Part shown: positions 1 through 8,812 of the stretch, piece by piece | Layout of the letters: each line of letters begins with the position of its first letter | Numbering within the stretch: the stretch's first letter is position 1 | Assembly: GCA_964427915.1 (NCBI GenBank) | Contig: CAYRWA010000099.1 | Coordinates: forward strand, 1 to 36,695 | Direction: 5' to 3' | Length of the DNA stretch: 36,695 nt | Source of the DNA: JAGLCW01 sp964427915 | Lineage (GTDB): Bacteria > Caldisericota > Caldisericia > UBA6126 | Translations under genes and position numbers: made by a program | Notes under the pieces: model-generated | Told to the model about the DNA's origin: nothing | Seen by the model: only the letters and a program-made list of their open reading frames with translations | Database searches by the model: none

Positions 1-1
1 T

Positions 2-349
2 CTTTACTACAGCGAACTAACATTGTTGCAAGAAAAAGGTATTTTGATCTTACCGTCAGTCCCAAAAGAATGTAAACACAATGCACATATGTTCTATATT
101 AAAACAAAAGACGAAAACACACGCAACTCCCTCATGGACTATCTTAAAAAACAAGGCATTCATTCCGTTTTTCATTACATCCCACTGCATTCTTCTCCCG
201 CGGGGAGGAAATATGGACGATTTCATGGACAAGACCACTTCACATCCATAGAAAGTTCTCGACTGCTGAGACTTCCCATGTTTTATGGCCTTACTGAAAC
301 AGAAATTTTGTACATTTGCTCTCACATAAAATCCTTCTTCCAGTTATGA
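2..349 (+). CDS. wecE: dTDP-4-amino-4,6-dideoxygalactose transaminase, C-terminal part (WecE/RffA-like)
   Basis: This is the 3' end of a gene that runs off the left edge; the frame is open from base 2 and stops at 347-349. The family is PLP-dependent and converts dTDP-4-keto-6-deoxyglucose to the 4-amino sugar used in surface glycans. About 115 C-terminal residues are visible. They carry the typical run NAHMFYIK, then FHYIPLHSSPAGRKYG and SRLLRLPMFY, which I recognise as the end of WecE/RffA rather than of a generic DegT aminotransferase. The PLP lysine lies outside the window. The TGA stop overlaps the ATG of the next gene (ATGA), so the two are probably translationally coupled. The family call is firm; the exact sugar product is inferred. 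Confidence 0.85.
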   Translation, partial: LYYSELTLLQEKGILILPSVPKECKHNAHMFYIKTKDENTRNSLMDYLKKQGIHSVFHYIPLHSSPAGRKYGRFHGQDHFTSIESSRLLRLPMFYGLTETEILYICSHIKSFFQL

Positions 350-1248
350 TGAAAAGAAAGCTACTTCTTCTCCAAGAAAATAGGATTCCTTTTCTTATTA
401 CTGCAATCTTTGTCTTAGGTCTTCTTCTATTTTTCCATTCCTGTATGTATTTTTTCTCGGATGACGCAGCCATTGTTGAAATCCTTCGAGGAGGGTTTGA
501 TGGAATATCCCATCCAAACAGTATTTTCTTATCCCCACTTCTCAGTAGTATTCTCTATTTCCTTTATCAAAACATCCCTTCTTTCCCCTGGCTTTTCTTA
601 TTCATCTTAGTGTTTCAATCGATAGGTTTATTTGTGGGGATAAAAATCCTCTATTGCATGTCTCATGGCAAAGTATCGAAAATCATTTCAATAGTAGGCT
701 TCATCTTACTTTGTCATTTTTTCTTTTTGCAAATAAGCTTCACTTCTATGAGCCTTTTTCTGTGGTTTATTGGTGTGACAGCCTTAGTGTGGAATTCTTA
801 CCATAGCAATAAAGATATCGTTTCTTATACATGCATAGGACTCCTACTGGCAATCAGTATCCTTACACGACCTAGTATTTTTCTAATTGCATTGCTCATC
901 AGCCTTCCTGGCATCGTTTTCTTTTTGCTCAAAGGTCCAAGAGCGGGAAAAAAAAGGTTTCTTCTTGGTATGATTCCTCTGCTCATCATTTCTTTCTGTA
1001 TTGGCTTCACAGAACCCTTTCATAATGAAATGGTGTCCAATCACAAATCAGTACAAAAAGACAGAAGTCTACTTATTGACACTCCCTTTTCTCAATTGCA
1101 ACACAACATGGAAAAACACTTTACAAAACACTACTCGTCTTTGTTTGGGGATCATTCAGTTAATATCAAGGTAATAGAGGACTTTCGGTATGTAAATCAC
1201 GCAGGAGATAAAACAGGATGGGTTTTTTTCTATTTGTATGCTCAATAA
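346..1248 (+). CDS. Polytopic membrane protein, possibly a short GT-C-like glycosyltransferase
   Basis: I place the start at ATG 346, which overlaps the upstream stop as ATGA; an in-frame start at 316 would lie deep inside the previous gene. The product is about 300 residues. It has a hydrophobic helix at about 14-34, then a loop with FFSDDAAIVEIL, then about six more hydrophobic stretches and a roughly 70-residue polar C-terminus. An acidic pair in the first extracytoplasmic loop is typical of GT-C enzymes that use polyprenyl-phosphate sugars. These normally run to 450 residues or more, so this one is short. It ends 2 bases before the stop of the converging glycosyltransferase gene. It may be a truncated GT-C enzyme or a distinct small family. 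Coupling to wecE suggests a role in surface-sugar assembly. Confidence 0.6.
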   Translation: MMKRKLLLLQENRIPFLITAIFVLGLLLFFHSCMYFFSDDAAIVEILRGGFDGISHPNSIFLSPLLSSILYFLYQNIPSFPWLFLFILVFQSIGLFVGIKILYCMSHGKVSKIISIVGFILLCHFFFLQISFTSMSLFLWFIGVTALVWNSYHSNKDIVSYTCIGLLLAISILTRPSIFLIALLISLPGIVFFLLKGPRAGKKRFLLGMIPLLIISFCIGFTEPFHNEMVSNHKSVQKDRSLLIDTPFSQLQHNMEKHFTKHYSSLFGDHSVNIKVIEDFRYVNHAGDKTGWVFFYLYAQ

Positions 1249-1250
1249 TG

Positions 1251-2819
1251 TTAATCTAGCTTTGTTATGACCAAATTATTCATGGGTGAAGGGAGTCTGA
1301 ATCTAGTCTTACGTAGTATATCCAATGAATCAATAATGGGAGAAGAGTCTTTGCACAAAAGCCACTTAGCATTACCATTTTGCAGTATGGTTTCGAGGTC
1401 TTCTTGAGTATAAGAATCTATGATATATAGAACATTTCGAGGTCGTAGTGCATAACCATACAACGTATAATACTTCACACCCTCTACCATAATGGCGTCA
1501 GATGAAGATATAAACTGTATGGATTCAGAAAAAATCTGAAATCGTTCTGCTGCAGAATTCCCACGTGCACGTTGCTGCTGGATTAGAGGAAAACTGACAT
1601 AAACAAGGGACACCGTTACAATGGAAAAAAGAATTGTATTGAATATCTGATTCTTTGTTTGTTCAGGGAACTCCTTTTGCCTATTGTAAACAATAATAAA
1701 TGCTCCCATTAAAGGGATGGGATAAAACATCTGCATATACCGGAATTGATTCTGCATGAAACAGATCGTAAGCAAGTATAAAAGCAAAAGGAGAATGGAT
1801 GCAAAAAACAAACGCTTTTCAAGCATTTTCTTTCGTCGGATTGAAAAAAATAGACCCACAATACACAATAAATAGAATAAGTTGAAGGGAATATAAAAGG
1901 CTATCCCATCCAATTTCGCATTCAAAAATTGAAGTCGCAAACTCTTTTTGGTTTTCAGATACAAATTCTCAAGATATTCCCCAATACTACGATTGGTTGG
2001 ATGTATGTTGAAATACGATTCCATATTGCTCGTTTTGCCGGGTACACCCACATGAATGATATTCAAGTGAGATTGCAAGAAATTCTTCGAAGAAACAGCA
2101 TTGTTGGGAAACAAAGGGGTAACAATTAAAAAAGAAACGAACGCTACAAAAACAAGAGTGAATGTACGCAATACGAAGAACCGATTCCGCCAGTGATGCA
2201 CAAGATAGGCAAAAGGGATAATAGCAAAAAGCAAAACAAAATTTGCCTTGGTGATCGAAACAAAAACTGCAGTCAGCATCATGCATATCCATGGGAAAAA
2301 ACGATCTTTCGAACATAGGTACAAATACACAATGAAAACAATAAAGGGCGCTATCATGGCCTCTACGATAAGCTCAGAAGAATTCCAAATGGTCCCTGGT
2401 AAAAGCAAATAGAAACCACTTGCAAGGAGAGCAAAGGGAGTATTAGCGCACAATGAAACAGTTTTGTATATAAGCCATGCAGCGAATAGGCTGCAAAGAA
2501 CTGCCAAAAGGATCCAACCATTGTAAGCCCCGAAAAAGATTCCCAAAAAAGCAGCTACGTACACAAACGGAGAATTGTGCACAAAAGGGGGATTATGGAT
2601 TACTTTGCCTTGTATTGCCTCTATTGGAAATATATTGTTGGACTGAACACCCTGTCCTTGCATGATAGATTCAACATCTGCCAAATACCAGTAATGATCG
2701 TCAATATAAGGGCCAGAAGAGGCATATGTCACAAAAATAAGGAATAACAAAAAAGCGATTACAAAAAAAGTTGCTTGCCATTTATGTGCACTGAAAGTGT
2801 TCTTGATGTGGTGCAACAT
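1251..2819 (-). CDS. GT-C-type membrane glycosyltransferase (ArnT/PMT-like)
   Basis: The product is about 522 residues with a positively charged N-terminus, a first helix near residues 14-35, and then a loop carrying YIDDHYWYLADVE. The paired aspartates there match the metal or phosphate site of GT-C enzymes, which transfer sugars from polyprenyl phosphate outside the membrane. Around ten further hydrophobic helices follow, then a roughly 110-residue soluble C-terminal part. The start is ambiguous: ATG 2819, or TTG 2828, which overlaps the upstream TGA as TTGA. Neither has a clear ribosome binding site, so coupling to the upstream gene is likely. It is the last gene of a three-gene operon with a stalk-domain protein and a sugar nucleotidyltransferase. 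The substrate cannot be read from the sequence. Confidence 0.75.
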   Translation of the reverse strand: MLHHIKNTFSAHKWQATFFVIAFLLFLIFVTYASSGPYIDDHYWYLADVESIMQGQGVQSNNIFPIEAIQGKVIHNPPFVHNSPFVYVAAFLGIFFGAYNGWILLAVLCSLFAAWLIYKTVSLCANTPFALLASGFYLLLPGTIWNSSELIVEAMIAPFIVFIVYLYLCSKDRFFPWICMMLTAVFVSITKANFVLLFAIIPFAYLVHHWRNRFFVLRTFTLVFVAFVSFLIVTPLFPNNAVSSKNFLQSHLNIIHVGVPGKTSNMESYFNIHPTNRSIGEYLENLYLKTKKSLRLQFLNAKLDGIAFYIPFNLFYLLCIVGLFFSIRRKKMLEKRLFFASILLLLLYLLTICFMQNQFRYMQMFYPIPLMGAFIIVYNRQKEFPEQTKNQIFNTILFSIVTVSLVYVSFPLIQQQRARGNSAAERFQIFSESIQFISSSDAIMVEGVKYYTLYGYALRPRNVLYIIDSYTQEDLETILQNGNAKWLLCKDSSPIIDSLDILRKTRFRLPSPMNNLVITKLD

Positions 2820-2824
2820 TTTGT

Positions 2825-3709
2825 TCAATACTCAATTTTTATGTATCGTTTTTCTGCATTCCATCGAACTTTTCCTCCCAATGTTTCTGCAATGTAGCGC
2901 AAAGGAATCATGGTGGTTCCTTTGTAAAGAATGGGTGGAACATCCATATACCTAGATTTGCCATTGATGATTACCATCATCTTGCCGATCTTCATCTCAA
3001 TGAGAACAGAGTCAAGAAGAATCTGTACCATGTAATTCTTTTGATTCCATTCCACGGAAGCGCCCATATCTTCTGCTATGGATCGCAGAGGAACAAGAGT
3101 TCGTCCTTGTACGATGATGGGAGCAAGAGAAAAAACTTTTCGTTTTGATTCTACCATATACCTTCTAGAACCGATTTGCAATTGGATTGTTTGGTTTTTA
3201 GGTGCTCGAATTTGTAGAGAAGAGGGTAAGAAATGAAACGAGAGATGGTTTCCTTGTATATCTTTGATCAAACAATGCGGCATCCAAAATCTAGCAGTAC
3301 CTTCGGTTCTGGCGGTAAATGTAAATATGGCAATACTGTTCATATTTGCCATCGAAGAATACCGACCCGTGCCTTTGATTTTCAATTGAATCTGATTGTC
3401 ACTCTCTTTGCTTTCGATAACCGGCTTTTCAATCCCATGATAAATTGTTCCAGGGTCACACTTTTGAAAAGCAAGATTGGTACATTGAATCGTTGCTTCA
3501 ATCTCTTGGATCTCATTCGGGAGTTTATCGCAGCAAAGCGCTACCTTTATTTCATTTCCTTGCGTATAAAAACCCAATACAATAGGTTCCATTCTAAGAA
3601 ATAGCTTACTATCATTTGCAAACAAAGAATTTACGGGTAAAAAAATGCTAAGAAGAAGGAGTCCAATTGAAATCCAGCTCTTTTTGCTACTCCACTTTTG
3701 TTTGGCCAT
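2825..3709 (-). CDS. Secreted protein with cohesin-like domain and two copper-amine-oxidase-like stalk repeats
   Basis: From ATG 3709 the product is 294 residues; an in-frame TTG at 3715 is the alternative. Residues 1-32 form a signal peptide ending in SLFA. The next 140 or so residues look like a beta-sandwich of the cohesin type. The C-terminal part has two repeats of the stalk family (Cu_amine_oxidN1, PF07833), with signatures GRTLVPLRSIAEDMGA followed by VEWN and GTTMIPLRYIAETLGG followed by VRWN. In Clostridia such domains occur on cell-surface and exported proteins; they do not imply amine oxidase activity. It overlaps the nucleotidyltransferase gene upstream by 23 bases. The same cohesin-plus-stalk arrangement ends the C25 protease at 5706-8396, so the two may sit on the same surface structure. 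Confidence 0.8.
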   Translation of the reverse strand: MAKQKWSSKKSWISIGLLLLSIFLPVNSLFANDSKLFLRMEPIVLGFYTQGNEIKVALCCDKLPNEIQEIEATIQCTNLAFQKCDPGTIYHGIEKPVIESKESDNQIQLKIKGTGRYSSMANMNSIAIFTFTARTEGTARFWMPHCLIKDIQGNHLSFHFLPSSLQIRAPKNQTIQLQIGSRRYMVESKRKVFSLAPIIVQGRTLVPLRSIAEDMGASVEWNQKNYMVQILLDSVLIEMKIGKMMVIINGKSRYMDVPPILYKGTTMIPLRYIAETLGGKVRWNAEKRYIKIEY

Positions 3710-4427
3710 GATCAACTTTCATCATTACATTGCCAGCATCTAGTAAAGTTTGAAATGTCCCCGCATCAAACCATTTACCTTGCACAATATCGTATTGCAT
3801 AGTGCGCTCTTGAATATACATATTGTTCAAGCTGGTAATTTCATATTCTCCTCGTGCAGAAGGAGTGATGTGTGGAATTTTGTCCCACGCGGTTTGATCA
3901 TACAAATAGGCTCCCACCACCGCAAAATTGCTTTTTGGATGGCTTGGTTTTTCTTCAACCTCCGTGATTAAATCTCCTTCAATGGTTGCTACGCCAAATC
4001 TTTCTGGATCGGGTACTTCATATAATAGGATTCGGGCACCTTTTTCCTTTTGTTTTTGTACATACGCCTCATGAAAATATTTAATGGGTTTTTCAAATAT
4101 ACAGTCCCCTAGAAAAAGCATCATGGAATCTCCTCGGGAAAAATCTTTTGCCTCTTTAAGGGCGTCTACAATGCCCAATGCTCTTTCTTGCACAGCGTAC
4201 ACGATATGTACTCCATACTCAGAACCTGCGCCAAAAACAGAAGCAAAATCACCAATATGTTGTTGGTTTGTCACAACCATTATTTCGGTAATGCCGCACT
4301 GCTTCATATTCATGATAGGATAATAAATCATTGGATATCTACCTATAGGCAAGAGCGTTTTATTGGTTGCCTTTGTTAAAGGGAAAAGTCTTGTTCCTAT
4401 ACCGCCAGCTAATACAATGCCTTTCAT
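3687..4427 (-). CDS. Sugar-1-phosphate nucleotidyltransferase (short RmlA/RfbA-like form)
   Basis: This is a 246-residue enzyme of the NTP-transferase family that joins dTTP (or another NTP) to a hexose-1-phosphate. The N-terminus shows the nucleotide-binding signature GGIGTRLFPLTKATNKTLLP at residues 8-27. FLGDCIFEK (105-113) holds the metal-binding aspartate, EEKPSHPKS contacts the sugar, and WFDAGT is near the end. RmlA itself is about 290 residues; this matches the shorter form common in Bacillota and archaea. The start has a GAGAGG ribosome binding site 7 bases upstream. It is first in the operon with the stalk protein and the GT-C enzyme. With the WecE-like gene nearby, a dTDP-sugar product is likely, but the nucleotide is not proven by sequence. 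Confidence 0.85.
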   Translation of the reverse strand: MKGIVLAGGIGTRLFPLTKATNKTLLPIGRYPMIYYPIMNMKQCGITEIMVVTNQQHIGDFASVFGAGSEYGVHIVYAVQERALGIVDALKEAKDFSRGDSMMLFLGDCIFEKPIKYFHEAYVQKQKEKGARILLYEVPDPERFGVATIEGDLITEVEEKPSHPKSNFAVVGAYLYDQTAWDKIPHITPSARGEYEITSLNNMYIQERTMQYDIVQGKWFDAGTFQTLLDAGNVMMKVDHGQTKVE

Positions 4428-4458
4428 AATATACCTCTCAAGTGTTCATGGACTTTTC

Positions 4459-4487
4459 TTTTGCACACCTCTATGTTAGAGTATAAT
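4459..4487. promoter_or_regulatory. Candidate divergent promoter between the two surface operons
   Basis: The 93-base gap between the divergent genes holds TATAAT at 4482-4487, a perfect plus-strand -10 box about 33 bases before ATG 4521. A poor -35 (TTTTGC, 4459-4464) lies 17 bases upstream; TTGCAC at 4461-4466 would leave only 15. The same bases read on the minus strand give TATACT, which could serve the operon starting at 4427. The two -10 boxes therefore overlap. Confidence 0.4.
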
Positions 4488-4520
4488 GAAGATGTTTCAA
4501 TACCATGAAAGAGAATACCT

Positions 4521-5684
4521 ATGAAAATGTTTACCTTTCGATCACATAAAAATAAATGTAGATTGCAGCTAACTTCCAACGAAGCCCTACTTGTTTGGAT
4601 TGGGAAAAAAGAAATTACCATTCCGCTCAAGGAAGTACGGTCAATATTTTTTTCGGAAGTACTTCGAGAAAAACATAGAATCATCCACCTCCATATTGAA
4701 GGATCGCAAAAAGAATTCCTAGCAATACAAGTGCACCCCTCCTACGTAATTCGACTCCACCGATGGTTGCTGTCAGTTCCTTCCATTTCTACTATCGTGC
4801 ATGCTTGCCCAAAGCATCTTCAACCAACAAAAAAACTCCAAAGAAACGTAGTTTTCACAATTCTCCTCACACTCTTGCTTGTTGTTCTCCTTTTTCTTGT
4901 AGGGAAATTTGTGGATTCAAAACCGTCTACTCCTGCTCTTACAAATGAAACTAGTGAGTCATCTTCGGAATTTGATACCCTCTTCAAAGAAGGTACTCAG
5001 CTAATTGAAGAGAACCATTTAACCGCTGGGATTGACCTTCTATTGAAAGCAAAAAAGATCAAATCCACACCTGAAATTGATACAATTTTAAACGAAGCCT
5101 ATTTTGAAAGGGGAGAATACTTCTTTCAAAATAATGACTTTGAAAAAGCTATACGAGATTTTGAAAAGATGATTGTTCTCAATCCCAAAGCTCAAGAAAT
5201 GATTGATCAGATGAAAATTACTCACTCCAATGTGCTTCCTGGAATTCAAGTAAAAGAGTTTCAAAGACAACTCCGTGAATCGTACCACCTTACTTTTCAA
5301 GACCCTACCATGGTATCCACTGGCAATTGGGTGATTGATGGCAAAATGTTTGATGATGACACTCAGTCGGATCTTACTTGCCGTTTGTATCTGAAAAATC
5401 CTTACGAAGTATATCGCGTCGTATTTCAAGCAGATGCAACTCAATCGGAAAAACGGCCTCAAGATTATGCATTTGACAAACTGTCTGCCAATTACCTAAG
5501 TTTTGCTTCTACTCTTTTCCGAACAGAGAGTGATCCTGTAAAAGCTTCCGAGTGGATTGTAAAAACTGTTCCAAAAGCAAAATTACCCTATGTCCAATTT
5601 GACAATGTATTTGTAAACACAGGATTTAGATTATACGGCGAACAATACAAGCGAGTTCTTGAAGTTTTTATTGTATCTACATAA
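4521..5684 (+). CDS. Membrane-anchored TPR protein with N-terminal PH-like domain
   Basis: The product has 387 residues and I know no named family for it. Residues 1-90 form a soluble beta-rich domain that may be a bacterial PH-like fold (weak call). A single transmembrane helix follows at about 109-129, preceded by basic residues, so the N-terminus is probably cytoplasmic. Residues 150-235 contain TPR-like helices, the clearest being AYFERGEYFFQNNDFEKAIRDF followed by LNPKAQE. Residues 240-387 form an extracytoplasmic domain of unknown type. It is first in a six-gene operon, 21 bases before the C25 protease gene. It may be a membrane scaffold or chaperone for that secreted protein, which is inference from position only. 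Confidence 0.65.
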   Translation: MKMFTFRSHKNKCRLQLTSNEALLVWIGKKEITIPLKEVRSIFFSEVLREKHRIIHLHIEGSQKEFLAIQVHPSYVIRLHRWLLSVPSISTIVHACPKHLQPTKKLQRNVVFTILLTLLLVVLLFLVGKFVDSKPSTPALTNETSESSSEFDTLFKEGTQLIEENHLTAGIDLLLKAKKIKSTPEIDTILNEAYFERGEYFFQNNDFEKAIRDFEKMIVLNPKAQEMIDQMKITHSNVLPGIQVKEFQRQLRESYHLTFQDPTMVSTGNWVIDGKMFDDDTQSDLTCRLYLKNPYEVYRVVFQADATQSEKRPQDYAFDKLSANYLSFASTLFRTESDPVKASEWIVKTVPKAKLPYVQFDNVFVNTGFRLYGEQYKRVLEVFIVST

Positions 5685-5705
5685 AACCCGTGGATAATAG
5701 TACTC

Positions 5706-8396
5706 ATGAAAAATAAATTCCTGTTACTATGCCTTTGTGGAATCTTTTTTATGCATGCTCTTTTCCCTATTCCACAAACAAAAGGAGCATTGAAAGAGCA
5801 AGTTGATTATTTAGTGATTGCTTCTTCTGGATTAACAACAGTTCTACATCCTCTTATCAAACACAGGCAAAAACAAGGTTTTCAAACAGCCTTCTATGAA
5901 ACCAAGGAGATATTTAATCAATATGCTGGCACGACAAAACAAGATCAAATTCGAAATTTCTTAATCAGCAAATATGAGTCATGGAATCTACGTTACGTTG
6001 TTCTCGTAGGAGACCAAAAAAATATCCCTTATGAGACTTTTTATCCTTTTTACCCCAGAGATTCAGGCATATACAAACACAATACTATTCAAAGCGATTT
6101 TTTCTTTTCCTCTCTAGATTCTGATTTAGACATAAACCAAAATGGTTTTACTGGAGAGTTTATTGGAGACAAAAATATTTCTTTCCATGCCGAAGTGCGA
6201 GTAGGAAGAATCCCTTTTAACTCATCCCAAGAAGTTTCCACTGTAATCAATCGTATTATACGAATGGAAAATAGGCCCCCTCAAAAAAAAGCATTGCTTA
6301 GCTCAACCATATTAAACTACTCCATGGAAGAAACGGAGCAAATGGATTTTATTCAAGAAAGAACCGACGGAGCATCCTTAACTGAATCCATTGTTCAAGA
6401 CCTGTTAAAGCCTCTCAATTATAGCACCACTAGAATGGGAGAAAAAGGGGGACTACAACCATCTGTATTTCCAGCTGAATATGCTCTCAAAAAAAAGAAT
6501 TTTGAGTTTTTGTTAGAGAAAAATGTTTTTGATATGGTTTTGTGGGAAGGACACGGATCACATACAGAACTTCTCTCAAAAATATGGGAAAAAGATAAAA
6601 ATAGCAATCAAAAAGCCGAAAGAAAAGAATTGGTTGAAGAAACTGTTCTTGATGTTCATTCTTTCAATAACATGACACAAGACCATGGTTTGTTTATTTC
6701 GGGTTGTTGCTCTAATCTGTACCCTGGTACTGAGTCTAATTTAGGGAAAACGGCTCTATTAAATGGTTTTAGCTGTTTTATTGGAGGTACTTCTGTAAAC
6801 TGGTACTCCATTGATTGGAGATCCTTGCAAGATGGTGGAAATCAAACGCTACTGTATTTGCTTGTACGCAATATTACTCTTCGTAATCAAAGCTTCGGAG
6901 ACGCCCTATACAATGCCATTGAAGAATGCAAAGACAAATATTCTGTGTTGGGTAGTTTTGATTATGCAAACTTCTATTCCTTCAATCTATATGGGGATCC
7001 AGCATCAAGACTCAATACTTCCTTTGGAAGAGATTTTTCAGCCACCCTGGATGATTCACACAAAATTGCTGTTCTCGGAGAAAATATTTACTTTACAGTT
7101 TCTGTAGAAAGCGCTGGGTTTGCAGATTCTATTACTCTCACTCCTGGAAACTACAACACTGATTCTTTTCGAATTTCTGTCTATCCCGAAACAGTACCCA
7201 CTCCTGGAGAATTTATTGTAAAGATATCACCAAAACCTGGGATATACCCTAGCACGTATACTGTCTCATTGCATTTAATGAGTCCTCACAAATCGGTCTT
7301 TCTTTGCCCTCGATTTACCATATTGCCATATGGAGAGAGTCAAAAAGCTTTTCTTCATTTTTCCCAGTGGCATTTGCAAAAGGATACGTATTTCACGGTG
7401 GACATCCTTGGAAAAAATCTACTCAATGCTGATTCTGTAATCCTTGAACTACTGTTCGATCCAACTTTTTTAGAAATGCAGCCCAATCAATTCCATTATG
7501 GATCCTTTTTCTCCCAAGATGGTGTCATTCCCAAAATTCGTAAATCACAACAAGACAACATTCTCTCCTTAACTATTTCTAGGGAGCGAAAGCGAAGCGG
7601 TATGAATGGCAATGGAATTCTTGCTTCCATCACATTTAAAACTCTGAGGAATGGGTTTTCAACACTAGAGTTAAAAAAAGCTATCTATATGAATCCCAAC
7701 CAAAACGCCCATATTCTTGAGACCAATAGTAGCGGAATCACAGTTTCAGACCTGGGCCTTTATATCCACCCAGACATTCCGCTGTACGAAAGGGTACCCA
7801 AAAGATCCTACTTTAGTGAAGGCCATACAAATGGAAACAAGATATGGTTCGTTAAAGATCGCGAAGAAATTCTCTTAGATAAAACTGGAAAAAGCAGCTT
7901 TATCAGTCATTTTTCATCTAGCCGACGAAATAACAATCTTGCATGGCTTGTACAAAAGGATAATCAGTTTGCACAAGTTCGTAGTTTCATTACATTCACA
8001 AATGTTACCGAAGTGAACCTATGGATTGGTAATTATTGGGCATTTATCAATGATGATTCTATATCTCTTGAAAGCCCTCCCATTATCTACAACAGTCGTA
8101 CTATGGTACCGCTTCGGTTTTTAGCAGATGCTTTGTCCGTTCAAATAGAATGGGAACCAAAAACACGAAAAATCACGCTTCACCAAGGCGAAAAAAGGGT
8201 TGTTCTATATATTGGGCAAAAAGAAGCTCTTGTCGAACAAGCTGGCATTTCTACTACAGTTCAACTGGACGCACCCCCTATAATTGTAAATTCTCGTACA
8301 TTGGTTCCGTTACGATTCCTTTCAGAAGTGTTTCGAACAACCGTAGAGTGGTATCCAGAATTTAAGCATATATCTATCTCCTATGTAGCTTTATAG
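5706..8396 (+). CDS. Secreted C25 (gingipain-like) cysteine protease with cohesin-like and stalk domains
   Basis: This 896-residue exported protein has a signal peptide at 1-28. The peptidase C25 domain spans roughly 33-440: VDYLVIAS opens the fold, and YVVLVGDQKNIP and RVGRIPF are typical. The catalytic histidine is His283 in WEGHGSH, and the nucleophile is Cys335 (or Cys334) in LFISGCCSN. A beta domain (about 445-545) follows, as in gingipains. Residues 548-682 look like a cohesin-type sandwich (VILELLFDPTFLEM, then GILASITFKTL). The last 120 residues are two stalk repeats, RTMVPLRFLADAL at 798-810 and RTLVPLRFLSEVF at 864-876. There is no Por-type sorting domain and no LPXTG motif. It lies 21 bases after the TPR membrane protein and 13 before the P-II-like gene. 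Peptide specificity is unknown. Confidence 0.85.
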   Translation: MKNKFLLLCLCGIFFMHALFPIPQTKGALKEQVDYLVIASSGLTTVLHPLIKHRQKQGFQTAFYETKEIFNQYAGTTKQDQIRNFLISKYESWNLRYVVLVGDQKNIPYETFYPFYPRDSGIYKHNTIQSDFFFSSLDSDLDINQNGFTGEFIGDKNISFHAEVRVGRIPFNSSQEVSTVINRIIRMENRPPQKKALLSSTILNYSMEETEQMDFIQERTDGASLTESIVQDLLKPLNYSTTRMGEKGGLQPSVFPAEYALKKKNFEFLLEKNVFDMVLWEGHGSHTELLSKIWEKDKNSNQKAERKELVEETVLDVHSFNNMTQDHGLFISGCCSNLYPGTESNLGKTALLNGFSCFIGGTSVNWYSIDWRSLQDGGNQTLLYLLVRNITLRNQSFGDALYNAIEECKDKYSVLGSFDYANFYSFNLYGDPASRLNTSFGRDFSATLDDSHKIAVLGENIYFTVSVESAGFADSITLTPGNYNTDSFRISVYPETVPTPGEFIVKISPKPGIYPSTYTVSLHLMSPHKSVFLCPRFTILPYGESQKAFLHFSQWHLQKDTYFTVDILGKNLLNADSVILELLFDPTFLEMQPNQFHYGSFFSQDGVIPKIRKSQQDNILSLTISRERKRSGMNGNGILASITFKTLRNGFSTLELKKAIYMNPNQNAHILETNSSGITVSDLGLYIHPDIPLYERVPKRSYFSEGHTNGNKIWFVKDREEILLDKTGKSSFISHFSSSRRNNNLAWLVQKDNQFAQVRSFITFTNVTEVNLWIGNYWAFINDDSISLESPPIIYNSRTMVPLRFLADALSVQIEWEPKTRKITLHQGEKRVVLYIGQKEALVEQAGISTTVQLDAPPIIVNSRTLVPLRFLSEVFRTTVEWYPEFKHISISYVAL

Positions 8397-8409
8397 AAAA
8401 GAGGATGAA

Positions 8410-8772
8410 ATGTTTCTTTTAGTTATTGTTTTAAACAACCACGGAAACGTAAATACAGTTTTATCAAAGTTTTTAGAAATTGATGTTCGAGGGGCTACCG
8501 TAATTAACTCTCATGGAATGGGGCAGTTGTTGAGCGATGATATACCCATGTTTTATCCTCTCAGGCGTTTTATTTCTGGTGAAGATCACACACAAGAAAA
8601 CCACATGATTATGTCTGTAATACGAACAGAAGAAACTCTTAACTTGGCAATCAAAGAAATTCAAAATGAATTAAATCTAAACCAAGAAGGTTCTGGCATC
8701 ATGTTTGTTCTTCCCGTCTTACAAATTCACGGCTTAGCAAATCCATTGAAAAAAGAAGAAAACCAAACATGA
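8410..8772 (+). CDS. P-II-like signalling protein
   Basis: A 120-residue protein of the P-II/GlnB-like fold. Visible hallmarks are the first beta strand MFLLVIVLN, the helix and strand VLSKFLEIDVRGATVINSHGMG, and the closing strand GSGIMFVLPVLQIHGL, which matches the usual end of P-II-like proteins in Bacillota. The central loop is shorter than a classical uridylylated T-loop and lacks its tyrosine context. Such proteins bind adenine nucleotides or related small ligands as trimers and regulate a neighbouring transporter. The ribosome binding site GAGGA is 5 bases before the ATG. The gene sits 40 bases before two antiporter genes, the obvious candidate partners. The ligand is unknown. Confidence 0.75.
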   Translation: MFLLVIVLNNHGNVNTVLSKFLEIDVRGATVINSHGMGQLLSDDIPMFYPLRRFISGEDHTQENHMIMSVIRTEETLNLAIKEIQNELNLNQEGSGIMFVLPVLQIHGLANPLKKEENQT

Positions 8773-8812
8773 TTTCTAACGAACATACGACAAAACACGC
8801 CAAGGGATCTAT

